In this document: positions 48,068 through 60,000 of the stretch, one piece after another | Layout of the letters: every line of letters begins with the position of its first letter | Position numbering within the stretch: position 1 is the first letter of the stretch | Assembly: GCA_947650365.1 (NCBI GenBank) | Contig: CANTAL010000004.1 | Span: 2,887,501 to 2,951,500, forward strand | From: Chamaelirium japonicum | Taxonomy: Eukaryota; Streptophyta; Magnoliopsida; Liliales; Melanthiaceae | Length of the DNA stretch: 64,000 nucleotides | Direction: 5' to 3' | Position numbers and translations under genes: made by a program | Notes under the pieces: model-generated | Seen by the model: the letters and a program-made list of their open reading frames with translations, nothing else | Database searches by the model: none | Told to the model about the DNA's origin: nothing

Positions 48068-51000
48068 GATGAAAGGATTGGTGGGATGAGAGAGGTGAAA
48101 AGGAGAGAAAACAATGTAGGGATGATGAGAAAGATGAGAGAAAAAGAAATAGGTGGGACGAGAGAGGGTGAGATGAGAGAGACGGGTAGGGTGAGATAGA
48201 GATGAGAAAAAGAGCTCGGTGGAATGAGAGAGACAGATGAGGGAGAGAATGAGAGATTGATGGAGTGAGATGGAGGAATGAGAAAGAGAGATTGGTGGGA
48301 ATAAAAAGAAACAAGGGGATGAGAGACCCACCCATCGAGAGAGAAGCACCTCCATGATGCGGTGTATCTATTTTAAAACTCAAGGGAAAACATCATTTTA
48401 TGGACCAAAGGGTAATAAAGTTGTTATATAGTTTTCTAAGTGATGCGATTGTGACAATTTATCATATTTTTATCATACAACGCTTGGACCGAGAGGGGTT
48501 AAATTAAAAGTTTGATAGTTTAAGGGTATTTTGTTCAGCTTTTTTCAGTGTTCTAAAAAGCGGCCCAGGCGGCCGCCTAGGCGCTAGGCGGCCCCCCACC
48601 GCCTCGCCTAGGCCCTAGGCGCTCCAGAAAAGCAGCCAAGCTCCCAGGCGGAGCTAGGCGGGGCAAGGCGGCCGCCTAGGCAGTCTAGGCGGAGCTAGGC
48701 TGGCCAGGCGGGCTGAGGTTAGCCAAGCGGGCTGAGGCTAGCTAGGCGGGCCATGTTTTCTTTTGTTCTTGTTAATCACTCAATCTTGAATTATGGTTAT
48801 ATACTTGTTCTTTAAAATAATGGTTTAGGATAATCTTGAACTTATATTAATTTTTAAACATATATATATTATATAATATCAAAATAATAATTAAAATAAT
48901 TAAAAAAAGGCAAAACGCCTAGGCGCCGCTTAGGCGCTAGGCGGCCCCCCACCGCCCGACTAGCGCCTAGCGCTTTTTAGAACCTTGACTTTTTTGGTGG
49001 TGGCGGTTTGGGAGGAGAGGCGCGGGGGGGTTGAATTTGAGGAATAGTTTAGGGAGGTTTCTTGTAATTTATCCTAAATTAAAAGCACATGCGCGGTGAT
49101 ATGACAAGGACTTAGCAGAGATACGGCAGAGTTAAAAGGATAGAGATTTTTTATATACAAACAAACTTTGTTCTAACAGTCTAATTCCTAGACATTAAGG
49201 CAGGGAATGGCTTAATGAGGCTCCAAATCGTGTTCCCCACATAAGGATTTGGAATTGGAAAAGAGAGAAATAAATGTTTGAAAATATACTTTCCAAATAT
49301 AGAGAAGCGGAGAATATTTGGTCACATATGCTAGTTTTTTATACGTCTGCCACTTTTAATTCCACACATTATAAAGAAGCCTTGGACCCAAAGGATTGGC
49401 AAGTGATCCATAGGGCTTCGACGAATGCTTCCTTCGATAATCTTTTTTATCGTCATGTTGTGAAAGGAGTTAAGAGTACCTACTCAATTATCTATCCAAT
49501 GAAGAGGAACAAGATACCATATTGTGCCGAAGATTTAGTATTTGTACATACAAATCTCCATCTAATTAAGATAGAGTGAACAATAACATGAGGAGAAAGT
49601 AAGATGTGGGATGTTGGAGTGGGTACCTTTGATCCGTTTGAGGTGTTGTGGTACTTGAGAGTGCAAATTTCATTTGATAAACAGGATACATAGGTCATGA
49701 TTTCATCAATGAAGACGAAGATGATGATGACGACTTTGTTGGAGTGGGGAAATTGGAGATAAGTTTTTTTTTTATTTGGAAGACTAAATAATGATCAACA
49801 AAGTAGATGGTAAATTTGTAATCTTGATATTATTTTGGGGTTTTCTATGAATAATGAATATGGTGAGTGTTATTGCAATCCTGATGCATTTTGTGGACTA
49901 TGCATGTGTTTTATGGTTATTTATTCTTACATCTTAACGGGTGTTCTCTATGTTCTAAACTTTTCTCAATGTTTTGGACCAAAAAATAGTTATTTATTTA
50001 TTAAGATAGCTTCGTCAAATCGTATCCTACTTTTTCAAGAATATTTGTATCAATGTATCAATATAGTATATATATCTCGTATCAGTATCATTGCTTCATA
50101 GCTTGTTACTTGATGATTCATGAGCGTGGTCCTTAATGTCCTGGCATTATCGGGCACCCTTCATTTATTAGATTGACAGCTTGACTTGAAGTATGATGAG
50201 GGATGCTTTAGTTGGTGCTCAATCTTCAGGGCTATCTAGAACGCTTCACCACCAATAAAGGCGGTGATTATCCCCCTTTGGATTTCAGATCTAAGTTCAT
50301 ATATAAAGCTAGAGAGGTTGTGTTTGCCTTCTTCCATTAATGCAGCATTGACAATGTATTCATTGAATTCCCCATGTACTCTTGAATTGGCATGCCCTTG
50401 TCGCAAAATCACCAAGTAATCGAAGAGAAGACCCACATAGTTTGGGAAAGATACTTCACCTTCATAAGTACCTCTATCTCATCCCAATGTTGTCCAAACA
50501 ATCTTCGTGTGTGTGTTGGGCCCTCCCTTTTCACATTCGCAAAACGAACTAGGCTCTCGTTTAGCATGTTGTATCGATCAAAGTAGTCCTCTATTGTAGT
50601 AAGCCAATCAAGGAAAACATTATGATGCAGGACAATCATGGCTACAACGAAAGGGAGGGAATGAAAGGGCGAAGGGGGTTGTCAGCCTCGTACTGACGGT
50701 AATTTGACCTCATGCCGGCGAGCCTCTCGCTCTTCGATCCTCTCTCAGAAACGCAGTACGAAACCTCTCACAGGAATCAAAGCAAAAATTACCATTTTTT
50801 TTTATCATCATTCAATCAATACCATTACAATGGAGGCTTTCATGCCTTTTTAAAGAGAAAACAAAAAGATAAAGATGACAACTTATAAAGAGAAAGATCT
50901 CTTCTAACAACTTTCTAAAATAAAGAGATAAAGATGATAACCACTGATGAGATAAAAATGTCACCTAATTAACTTCCTAATCTATCATATCTATATCTGT

Positions 51001-54000
51001 AAAATTACCCATAAATAAAGATAGCTACTGCCAAATTTAAAATACCTAAATCTATCCAAATGTTTCCGAAAGATATTTTAAAAACTACCATATTTAATAA
51101 ATCCAAAAATAACCTATTTTCGGATTAAAATAATAAATTCGGAATAAAATAATTATTTTATTCCTAATTTTATATTTTATTCCGAAAATACTATTTTTAA
51201 GAATTATTAAATCCAAAATTGATTATATTATTCTTATTCAAGCCTCGAAACACTTGCTTGTCGAATCTGCTCCCTCATCAAACTAGGATCAAGCTTCCCC
51301 ACCGAAGTCTGGAACTATTGGCACCTCACACGCATGTCCTTGATGCCATCATGTTCCTCGCATCGCTCATGTCTGATGGGATGGTGGTCGTTGTAGAAAA
51401 ATTTTTTGCAGAGGTGGATCATGAGTGCGGGCGTATCGAGTTGTTTGTTGGTTGCAGCACCATGCCCATTTGAAGAAGCTCCAGTGATGCCTAGCACTAT
51501 TTGGTGCTCCACTTCAAGTTCCTGCAAATCAAAGCATCAATGTTCGCAGTTTTTTTCCTGGACATATGCTCTCATGGAGGTTGATCAACGGTTAATAAAG
51601 TCCCTGGATAACTTTAAATCTACACAGAAGAGATTCATTATCTAAATTTTTATCAAAGATCTTGTCAACAATATCATCGTTTTGCACGTCCATTTGTGGA
51701 GTACCGAGTACGGACCTTCTTGCAGCATTTAGTCGTGATGGCGGTGCAAAACCTTGAGATCCCATACCAAATTTGACGAAGGAGAGAAATGACTTGGCTA
51801 AATTTGAGTTTGGACGCAACTCGGGAAAGAAATCCATTTATTTTTAAGTGCCACCAGATTTAAGTTTGACCTGAAATTGCATTGGGAACGATTTTCGGAT
51901 CCTAAACGGTAGTCTACAGCGTGTATGCTATCAAGGGGTTATGTATCTAAAAGCAGTTTGTGAGAAGTTAAGTTTGTGAAAGAAATCTCTAAAAGAAGGG
52001 TTCTCTAGAACTTATTTCTGATGCAGAAAATCTGGAACTAGAAGGGATTAGATGAGTCTAGGCTTCTAGATGAATCAGTCTTGGCAAGGAACTAGAGGGT
52101 CCAACTATTATGTGATGCGGATAATTAATGATAACTAGCAAAAATTTCTGAGAAACAACGCTTACAAAGAATAAGAAAGTGAAGGAACTACTAGAATCAT
52201 TGCACTTCTGGCAATGCAGGAAGGAGCAATCACCTCAGTGTTCCTACATATAGCCGGATGCAATTTCCAAGGCATCTCACCAAAGAACTTGTAGCAGAAG
52301 TAAAAAAAGGGAGAGATCAATCAAATAATGCTTTAGCCAAGAGGCCTTTAATATGTTACACATAACGTAAACCCCCCCCCCCCCCCCCCCCCCCACCTTT
52401 CTCTCTCACCCTCTCTTACCAAGTTCACTTGGATCAGAATTCCAGTCTCAGTCTAAGTGAACAATCCCTCCAAGTCATCAAGAAGGGTCAGCTCTCCTAT
52501 TTCTTCAGCAAAGGAGGTCGGTTCCCCAATTTGACTCCATTAATTAGTGCCCAATTACATTTTATACTTGGACTTCAAAATAAATTAAAAGCTCTAGAGA
52601 ATTTCAAATTGAGACTCTCAAAACAGAATTACCATAGGAATGAAGTCCAAAAAAGGATGGACTTCCAATTTATCTCAAATCTGACAGCACTCCACCTCTG
52701 CCTAGGTAAGCTACAAAACCCAGCAGGTTGTTCATTCATTCTTCTTTTATTTTTGTTTACTGTGTGCACATAACGGTGCATGAGATAGACTCAACTTGCA
52801 TATGCACACATTTGTCGGCTCACACACCCACGGGCATGCATGCACACACGCACGCACAAATATATAAATAGGTTTATTTTAGAAGTAATATATATTGTGT
52901 GTGCACGTGTGTACTGCCCGCTAAGGCGCTAACCTATTATGTATCTAGATAGGCGCCTCTCTTTCCAAGTTGTCTTGATCAAGTTTATTGCAACAATTTT
53001 AGAGGGTTGACCTTCGGTTGAAAGCCAGCCGAAAATTCTGATCAATATTTATGTGGATCCTTATTTATTACAGTTGTGCTCCATATATGACCCAATTTAG
53101 TGGGCTAAGACTTGGATGGTTATGATGATTATATACCTTGTTATACCCATAATGGATATGTCCTTAAAGTTAACTATATCGTTTTCAACTCAAGTATCTA
53201 TTCTTATCAAGAAGGTAAAAAATGGAAAGAGAAGCAACCTTTTCAGCTAAAAAGACTGTGACCAGTGGCAGTATTCCCTATGATGTGTTAATATACATAT
53301 AGATGGGTCGGGTGTACTGTACAGTCGGGTCGGATCGTATAGTGATACATGTACATATATTGGGCTTAAGTCCCTCAATGGAATGCATTCTATTCCTCTC
53401 CAAACCCTAGCCATCATCTCCTAACATGGTATCAGAGCTCTAGGGTTCTCCCGCGCGGCGACGACAACGACGGTCCCCCCCCCTCCGGCAGCACCTCCCC
53501 GTCCGGCCTCCCTCCTCCACCGGCCCACCCCGTCCGGCCTCTCTCCTCCACCGGCCCCCCCTTTCCGCCGCCCGACAGCCCCCCTACAACCGCCGCCCGA
53601 CCTCCCTCCTCCACCGGCCCCCACTTCCGCCGCCCGATCTCCCTCCTCCACCGGCCCCCTCCCTTCCCCTACCCCCCCGACCCCCTTCTGCCACCCGACT
53701 GCCCCGGCCCCCCCCTCCTCCACCCCCCGACCCCCTTCTGCCACCCGACTGCCCCCGGCCCCTCCTCCTCCACCCCCGACCCCCCTTCCTCCACCCCCCG
53801 ACCCCCCCTTCCTCCACCCGACCACCCCGTCGGCCCCCCCTTCTCTACCCGCCCACCCTCCCGGCCCCTTCCTCCGCCCTACAGCCCCCCGCCGGCCCCC
53901 CCCCCTCCTCCACCCGACCACCCCCCCCCCCGTCCCCCTCCTCCGCCCTACAGCCCCCCGCCGGCCCCCCCTCCTCCACCCGACCACCCCCCCGACCCCC

Positions 54001-57000
54001 CTCCTCCACCCTATCGGCCCCCCCCACCCCTTACCTTAGCCCACCCGCCCCCTCCGCTGCATCCCCGCCCCCTCCTGCACCCCCTGAAGCCCCACCGCCT
54101 CACCTTCTCCTCTGTACCGACCTGCCCGTCTCCTCTGTACGGACTGCCTCAGACCTTCCTTGTGCCGGTTCGCCCCCGTACTTCAGGGATATGGCTTCCT
54201 ACAGCATCTCTCGGCTCCCATACTGCCTACACACCGTCGCTGATCGTCGAGTCCCTCCATCTCCTCGTTTTGATGGTATTCTCGGGCCACGTCCCTCCAC
54301 CACATCAGTCGACTGTGGACGTCGTCAGGGTCTCCTCCGCCATGATGGCGAGACTGCTGCTGCTGCTGATCTCCCTACTCCAGCACCGCCTGCCACCACT
54401 CCTGCTCCGTCTCGGTCTTACTCCGACCGCCTCCAGCGCTTTGAGGAGTTACTGTTGCGATACCTCGCCTCCACCAGCTCTTCGACAGATCACGGTCTCT
54501 CTGCCACTCCGGATACTTCTGCTCAGTCTCGGTCTTACTCCGACCGCCTCCAGCGCTTTGAGGAATTACTACTTCGGTACCTCGCCTCCACCAGCTCTTC
54601 GACAGCTCACAGTCTCTCTGCCACTCCGGGTACTACTGCTCCATGGATCTTCGACTCGGGTGCCTCCTGTCACCTCACCTTTGACTCCACTGTCCTCACT
54701 GACTGTTCTCCCACTACCACCCACCAGGAGGTTCGCACTGCGGATGGGACTCTCGTCCCTATTCCGCAATGTGGTTCCGTCACTACTACCTCTGACCCTT
54801 CTGGTCGCCTGACCCTACCCCATGTCCATCATGTCCCCCGTCTTAACATTAATCTGATCTCTATCAGTTCTCTTTGCGACTCTGGCCTGACTGTCACCTT
54901 CACCCCTTCTGTTTGTGTTGTGCAGGATTTGCGGACGGGTCAGAGGATTGGGCTGGGCCGTAGAGCAGGACTTTACCAGCTGGACCATCTCCATGTGTCT
55001 TCCGTTCCTGTTGCGTCTGTCATGTCTGTTACCTCCGATGCCGACTTGTGGCACAGAAGGTTAGGTCATATATCGAGTGATCGACTCAAAAGCGTATTCC
55101 GTTCGGGCACTTTGGGTCGAGCGTCCTTCTCCCCTCTCTCTGTTTGTACAGGTTGTAGACTAGCAAAGCATCTAGCTCTTCCATTCTCTGCTAGTGCTTC
55201 CCAATCTGATGCTTTATTTGATTTAGTACATTCGGACATTTGGGGTCCAGCACCTGTTGCATCCATTTCGGGTTACATGTACTATGTGTGTTTTATCGAT
55301 GACTACTCTAGGTGCACTTGGGTTTATCTTATGCGTCATCGGTCTGAAGTCCCTCACATCTTTAGGAGATTCACCACTATGGTACACACTAGTTTGGTCG
55401 GCGCATCAAGACCTTTCGGTCTGATTGTGCCAAGGAGTATCTCTCCTCTGAGATGCGTGAGATTCTTCAATCTCACGGCACTCTTCACTAGCAGTCCTGT
55501 CCCCACACCCATAAACAGAACGGCGTCGCCGAACGCAAGCATCGTCATGTCCTTGAGACCGCACGAGCCTTGCTTCTCTCTGCATCTGTTCCTCACTCTT
55601 ACTGGGCTGAAGCTGTCATGACGGCTGTCCACCTCATCAATATCACTCAGTCATCTGCTCTGTCCGGTGCCACCCCATATGAGCGCCTCCACTCCAACCC
55701 ACCTGACTACTCTCTTCTTCGCACGTTTGGTTGCACGTGCTTCGTTCTTCTTCCTCCCCATGAGCGCACCAAACTCTCTGCGAGATCTGTTCGGTGTGTT
55801 CACTTGGGGCTCAGTCGGGAGCACAAGAGGTATCGTTGTTACGATCCCTTGGCTCGCCGGATCCGTGTCTCCCGTCACGTTTCCTTTGTTGAGGATGTCC
55901 CGTACTTTTCTCCTGAGTCTCGGGATATTTCCTTGCCTCCTGCGTCACCCTCCTCGCCTTCATCACCTCTCCACATCCCCGTTCTACCCCCGTTTTCTGT
56001 TGCCCCACCCACGCCTACTCCACCTCCATCTTCCCCGCCACCTCCACCACCACCACCACCTCTTCAGTCTCCACCGCCACCTCTACCACCACCACCACCT
56101 CCTCAGTCTCCCTCGCCACCTCCACCACCACCCATTACTCGTGTCTATGTACGTCGGTCTGCAGCTCCCCCTCCAGAGTCGATTCACACTAGTACTCCCT
56201 CGCCTGATGCTGCTGCCCCCTCCTCCCCGGTCGTGGATCCTGCTCCTGTTCGGCGCTACCCAACGCGCGAACATCACCCTCCTGACAGATATGACTACTC
56301 TCCTGACAGGTTTGGCTACTCTGCTTTTCCCTCTGACTCTCCTGACTCTTCTGGCTACTCTGCCAGTGTCTCCTATTCACCCTCCTTTCAGGCTTTTCTT
56401 ACTGCTATCCACACCCATCGGGAGCCCCAATCGTACCGTGAGGCAGCGTTACATCCAGAGTGGCGGCAGGCCATGTCAGTTGAGCTTGAGGCTTTTCAGC
56501 GGACCCAGACCTGGGAGTTGGTGCCTTGTCCCTCCGGGGTGGTGCCTGTTAGCTGCAAGTGGATATTCAAGGTCAAGACTCGACCTGACGGATCCATTGA
56601 GCGGCACAAGGCTCGCCTCGTTGCTCGTGGCTTCTCCCAGGAGTATGGGATTGACTACGAGGAGACGTTTGCTCCAGTTGCTCAGATGACTACTGTGCAC
56701 ACCCTCTTAGCTGTGGCAGCTGCTCGAGGGTGGCCTCTCCATCAGATGGATGTCACCAATGCGTTTCTCCACGATGATCTCTCCGAGGAAGTCTACATGG
56801 CTCCTCCTCCGGGCATTTCAGTTCCTCCAGGGCACGTGTGTCGTTTGCGCCGAGCCATCTATGAGCTCAAGCAGGCCCCTCGTGCCTGGTTTGAGCGATT
56901 TCGCAGTGCAGTTCTGGCCGCCGGGTTTGTTGAGCGTCACTCCGACTATGTCTTGTTCACTCGCTCCTCCAGTCAGGGCATTGCAGTTCTTCTCCTCTAT

Positions 57001-60000
57001 GTGGATGATATGATCATCACTGGGGATGACAGTGCCACCATCGTCTCTCTCCAGCGGCACCTCCAGAGTCAGTTTGAGATGAAAGATCTGGGCTCTCTTC
57101 GCTACTTTTTGGGCCTTGAGATTGCCCGGTCAGCTCGTGGTCTGTTGGTCTCCCAGCAGAAGTACATCTCTGACATCCTTGCTGATGCTGCTCTTACTGA
57201 CACACGCACTGCTGATACACCCATGGAGCTCAAGTTGAAGCTTCTCGCTACAGATGGTAAGCCGCTCCAGGATGTCTCCCGCTACCAGAGGCTGGTTGGG
57301 ATGCTCGTCTATCTCACCATGACCCGGCCAGACATTGCCCATGCTGTTGGCATTGTCAGTCAGTTTGTTCAGGCTCCACGGTCAGTACACTATGCAGCTG
57401 TTCTTCGGATTATCCGCTACCTCCAGGGCACCATCACCCGTTCACTACTGTTTCCCTCCACCTCTCCGTTGGTGCTGCATGCCTACTCCGATGCAGATTG
57501 GGCAGGAGATGCAGCCACTCGTCGATCTACTACAGGATACTGTGTATTTCTGGGTGATTCACTGATTTCGTGGCGCAGCAAGAAGCAGGAGTCTGTTGCT
57601 CGCTCCAGCACCGAAGTCGAATACAGGGCTATGGCTTTCACCACCGCTGAGATTGTCTGGCTTCGCCGCCTTCTGCTCGACTTGGGAGTGGTGATATCCG
57701 GGCCCACCCCTCTCTTCTGTGACAACAGGAATGCTATTCAGATTGCTAGTAACCCGGTCTTCCATGAGTGAACAAAACATATTAAAGTTGATTGTCGTTA
57801 TGTTCGCCAGGCGTTTCTCGACCACACCATCTCCCTGCCTTTCATTTCCTCATCGGAGCAGACTGCTGATTTTCTGACGAAGCCCCTGACGATTGCTCGC
57901 TTCCAGCATTTTCTTGGCAAACTCTCGGTTCATGATCCACCGTGAGTTTGAGGGGGAGTGTTAATGTACATATAGATGGGTCGGGTTTACTGTACAGTCG
58001 GGTCGGATCGTATAGTGATACATGTACATATATTGGGCTTGAGTCCCTCAATGGAATGCATTCTATTCCTCTCCAAACCCTAGCCATCATCTCCTAACAT
58101 GATGAAAGTTAAAGAACAATGAAACTCGTTTAAAAAAGGATTAGGCTTGCAAATATATAGTAAGACGATAGGAAGGTAAAAAACCTAATGAGGAATCGTT
58201 GAAATTAGAATAAGATTGTGTTTTCAGATATGTTCAAGTTCTGACAGCTGAGGGAAAAGACCATTCAAATAAAGTTGTGTAATAATTGAGGAAGGAAAAT
58301 ATTAAAAAGGATATCTTTGATCGGTAAGCCAGCTAAATAGCAGGGAGTGAGAAAAAGATGATATCACTGATATGAATATTTCGAAAAAATACCACACCAA
58401 AAAGGCCATTAGTATTGTAGTCAAAACCCTATAATCAATGCTTTCATCTTACAATTTGATACCATAAAGGGACCGGCAGTATGTAATTGAAATCTTTGAA
58501 TCTCAATACCAATCAAATAAATGGGATCATGTTTACTTTGAAGGATTTGAGAAGAAAGGGGGATACATAAGATGGATATCGATCCACTCCTTTACATGTG
58601 AAGTGAAATAACATCCATAGAGACAACAACAGAAAGATTGCACAATAGTTATTGATTTTATTGGTTTACGAATTCTCTCATCCTAGATTCATACTGAGAA
58701 TCCTAAAAAGAATATAAAGTTAATCAAGAAAGCAAAACTAAAAACACTTACCACTTTGCTAGCTTCTCAATTCTCTCCTCCAATTCCATTCGTAAAACAC
58801 GTGGCCTGTTTCTGACATCCTCAAAAGTTCTGAAGGCAGCCCTATCATCTGGGTCAATGACAACAATTTCTCTTCCTAAAACCTTATCAGATAACCTATA
58901 ATTTTTATCTGAGCTTCCACGTGTCGTTATAGTTCTAGATGCGAGTTTTTCTGTTTCTGTAGCATCTCCATGGGACCTAAGATGCCTTCGACTCGTACCT
59001 TGTTCAAGAATTTTCGTTTGGCATCTGTCTAGAATCCCATTAGTTTTAAGTGTACCACGGCCATCACTATTTCGATCCATGTCATTTGTACGCGCCTTCT
59101 GCTTGGTGTCCATATCTAGAATCTTTGTTTTACTTCTCAAGTTGCCCTCAGCCTTTCTTTGATCCAATCTCAGGTAAGTCCCATCATTCCATTTATTCTT
59201 ATGGATATCAGATCCATTGCTCTTCTTACCTGCGCTAGTTCCATAAAACTTGTCAATTTCAAATGCACTAATGCTCTCCTCAGGCATCTTTGTAACAGTA
59301 CTTCTGACAGAGCTCTTCCTGCCTAGCAAACTCTTACTGCTTTCGTAGTCACCCACTTTCTTTTCCATCTTGCTCCCAAAACCTTGTTTTTCCTTACGTT
59401 GATCAAACTCAGAGCGGCCCAGCTCCCCTTTCACACTGTCAGTACGGTCATGAGCCCATTTTCCTTTTCCGGATTCTGCAGGACTATTATCAACATAGTT
59501 GAATTTTCGCTCCCGTGAATGAGAAACACTTCCATTCCTTGTTCTGTCTCCAAAGTTCCCATTGCTTCCATGACCCCATGTATCTTTTGGCTCTGCAGAA
59601 ATGCGAAACTCATCGTCCGTTTTTACATCTCTTCTGTTTACTTGTGGAATTTTCCGGCTATTCAAGTAACTCCCTGAGCCCACTTCTTTCTTCATAAAAT
59701 GCCGTTTATCCACATTTCCTCTGACACCATTGGACTTCCTACACGAACTACTTCCATCACTTAAACCACCATCACTTCCTACGGAGTTCGATCTACCTCG
59801 GCCCCGGTCACCACTTCTTCCTACAATAGCCTTCTCCAAAATCCCTTCTACTAAACCCCAACCACTACTTCTTTCAATAGCATCATGTTCACTACTCTTT
59901 CTCACACCTCTTACTTCCTTCAAATCTCTATCCCTTCTCCCTCTACTCAAGCCATCTTTCTCCTTATGCTCTCTCCCCTCGCGATCATTAGTCTTCTCTT

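Larger units (their letters stand above)
53286..58099 (+). mobile_element. Copia retrotransposon with short LTRs, TSD TGATG
   Basis: LTRs 53286-53426 and 57959-58099, 141 bp each, TGTTAAT...CTAACA; I see three differences. TGATG flanks both (53281-53285, 58100-58104). Primer site TGGTATCAGAGC at 53427, polypurine tract GAGGGGGAG at 57950-57958. Protease, integrase, RT and RNase H are present in Copia order. A recognisable gag domain is missing and replaced by CCG/CCT-rich repeats. One frameshift and two stops. Young by LTR similarity. Confidence 0.5.

Noticed and set aside
53421..54027. Gly-rich minus-strand ORFs
   Set aside because: They are the complement of the C-rich repeat block in the Copia element.
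55667..56689. 340-codon His/Leu-rich plus-strand ORF
   Set aside because: It overlaps the Copia integrase-RT frame out of register and has no motif.
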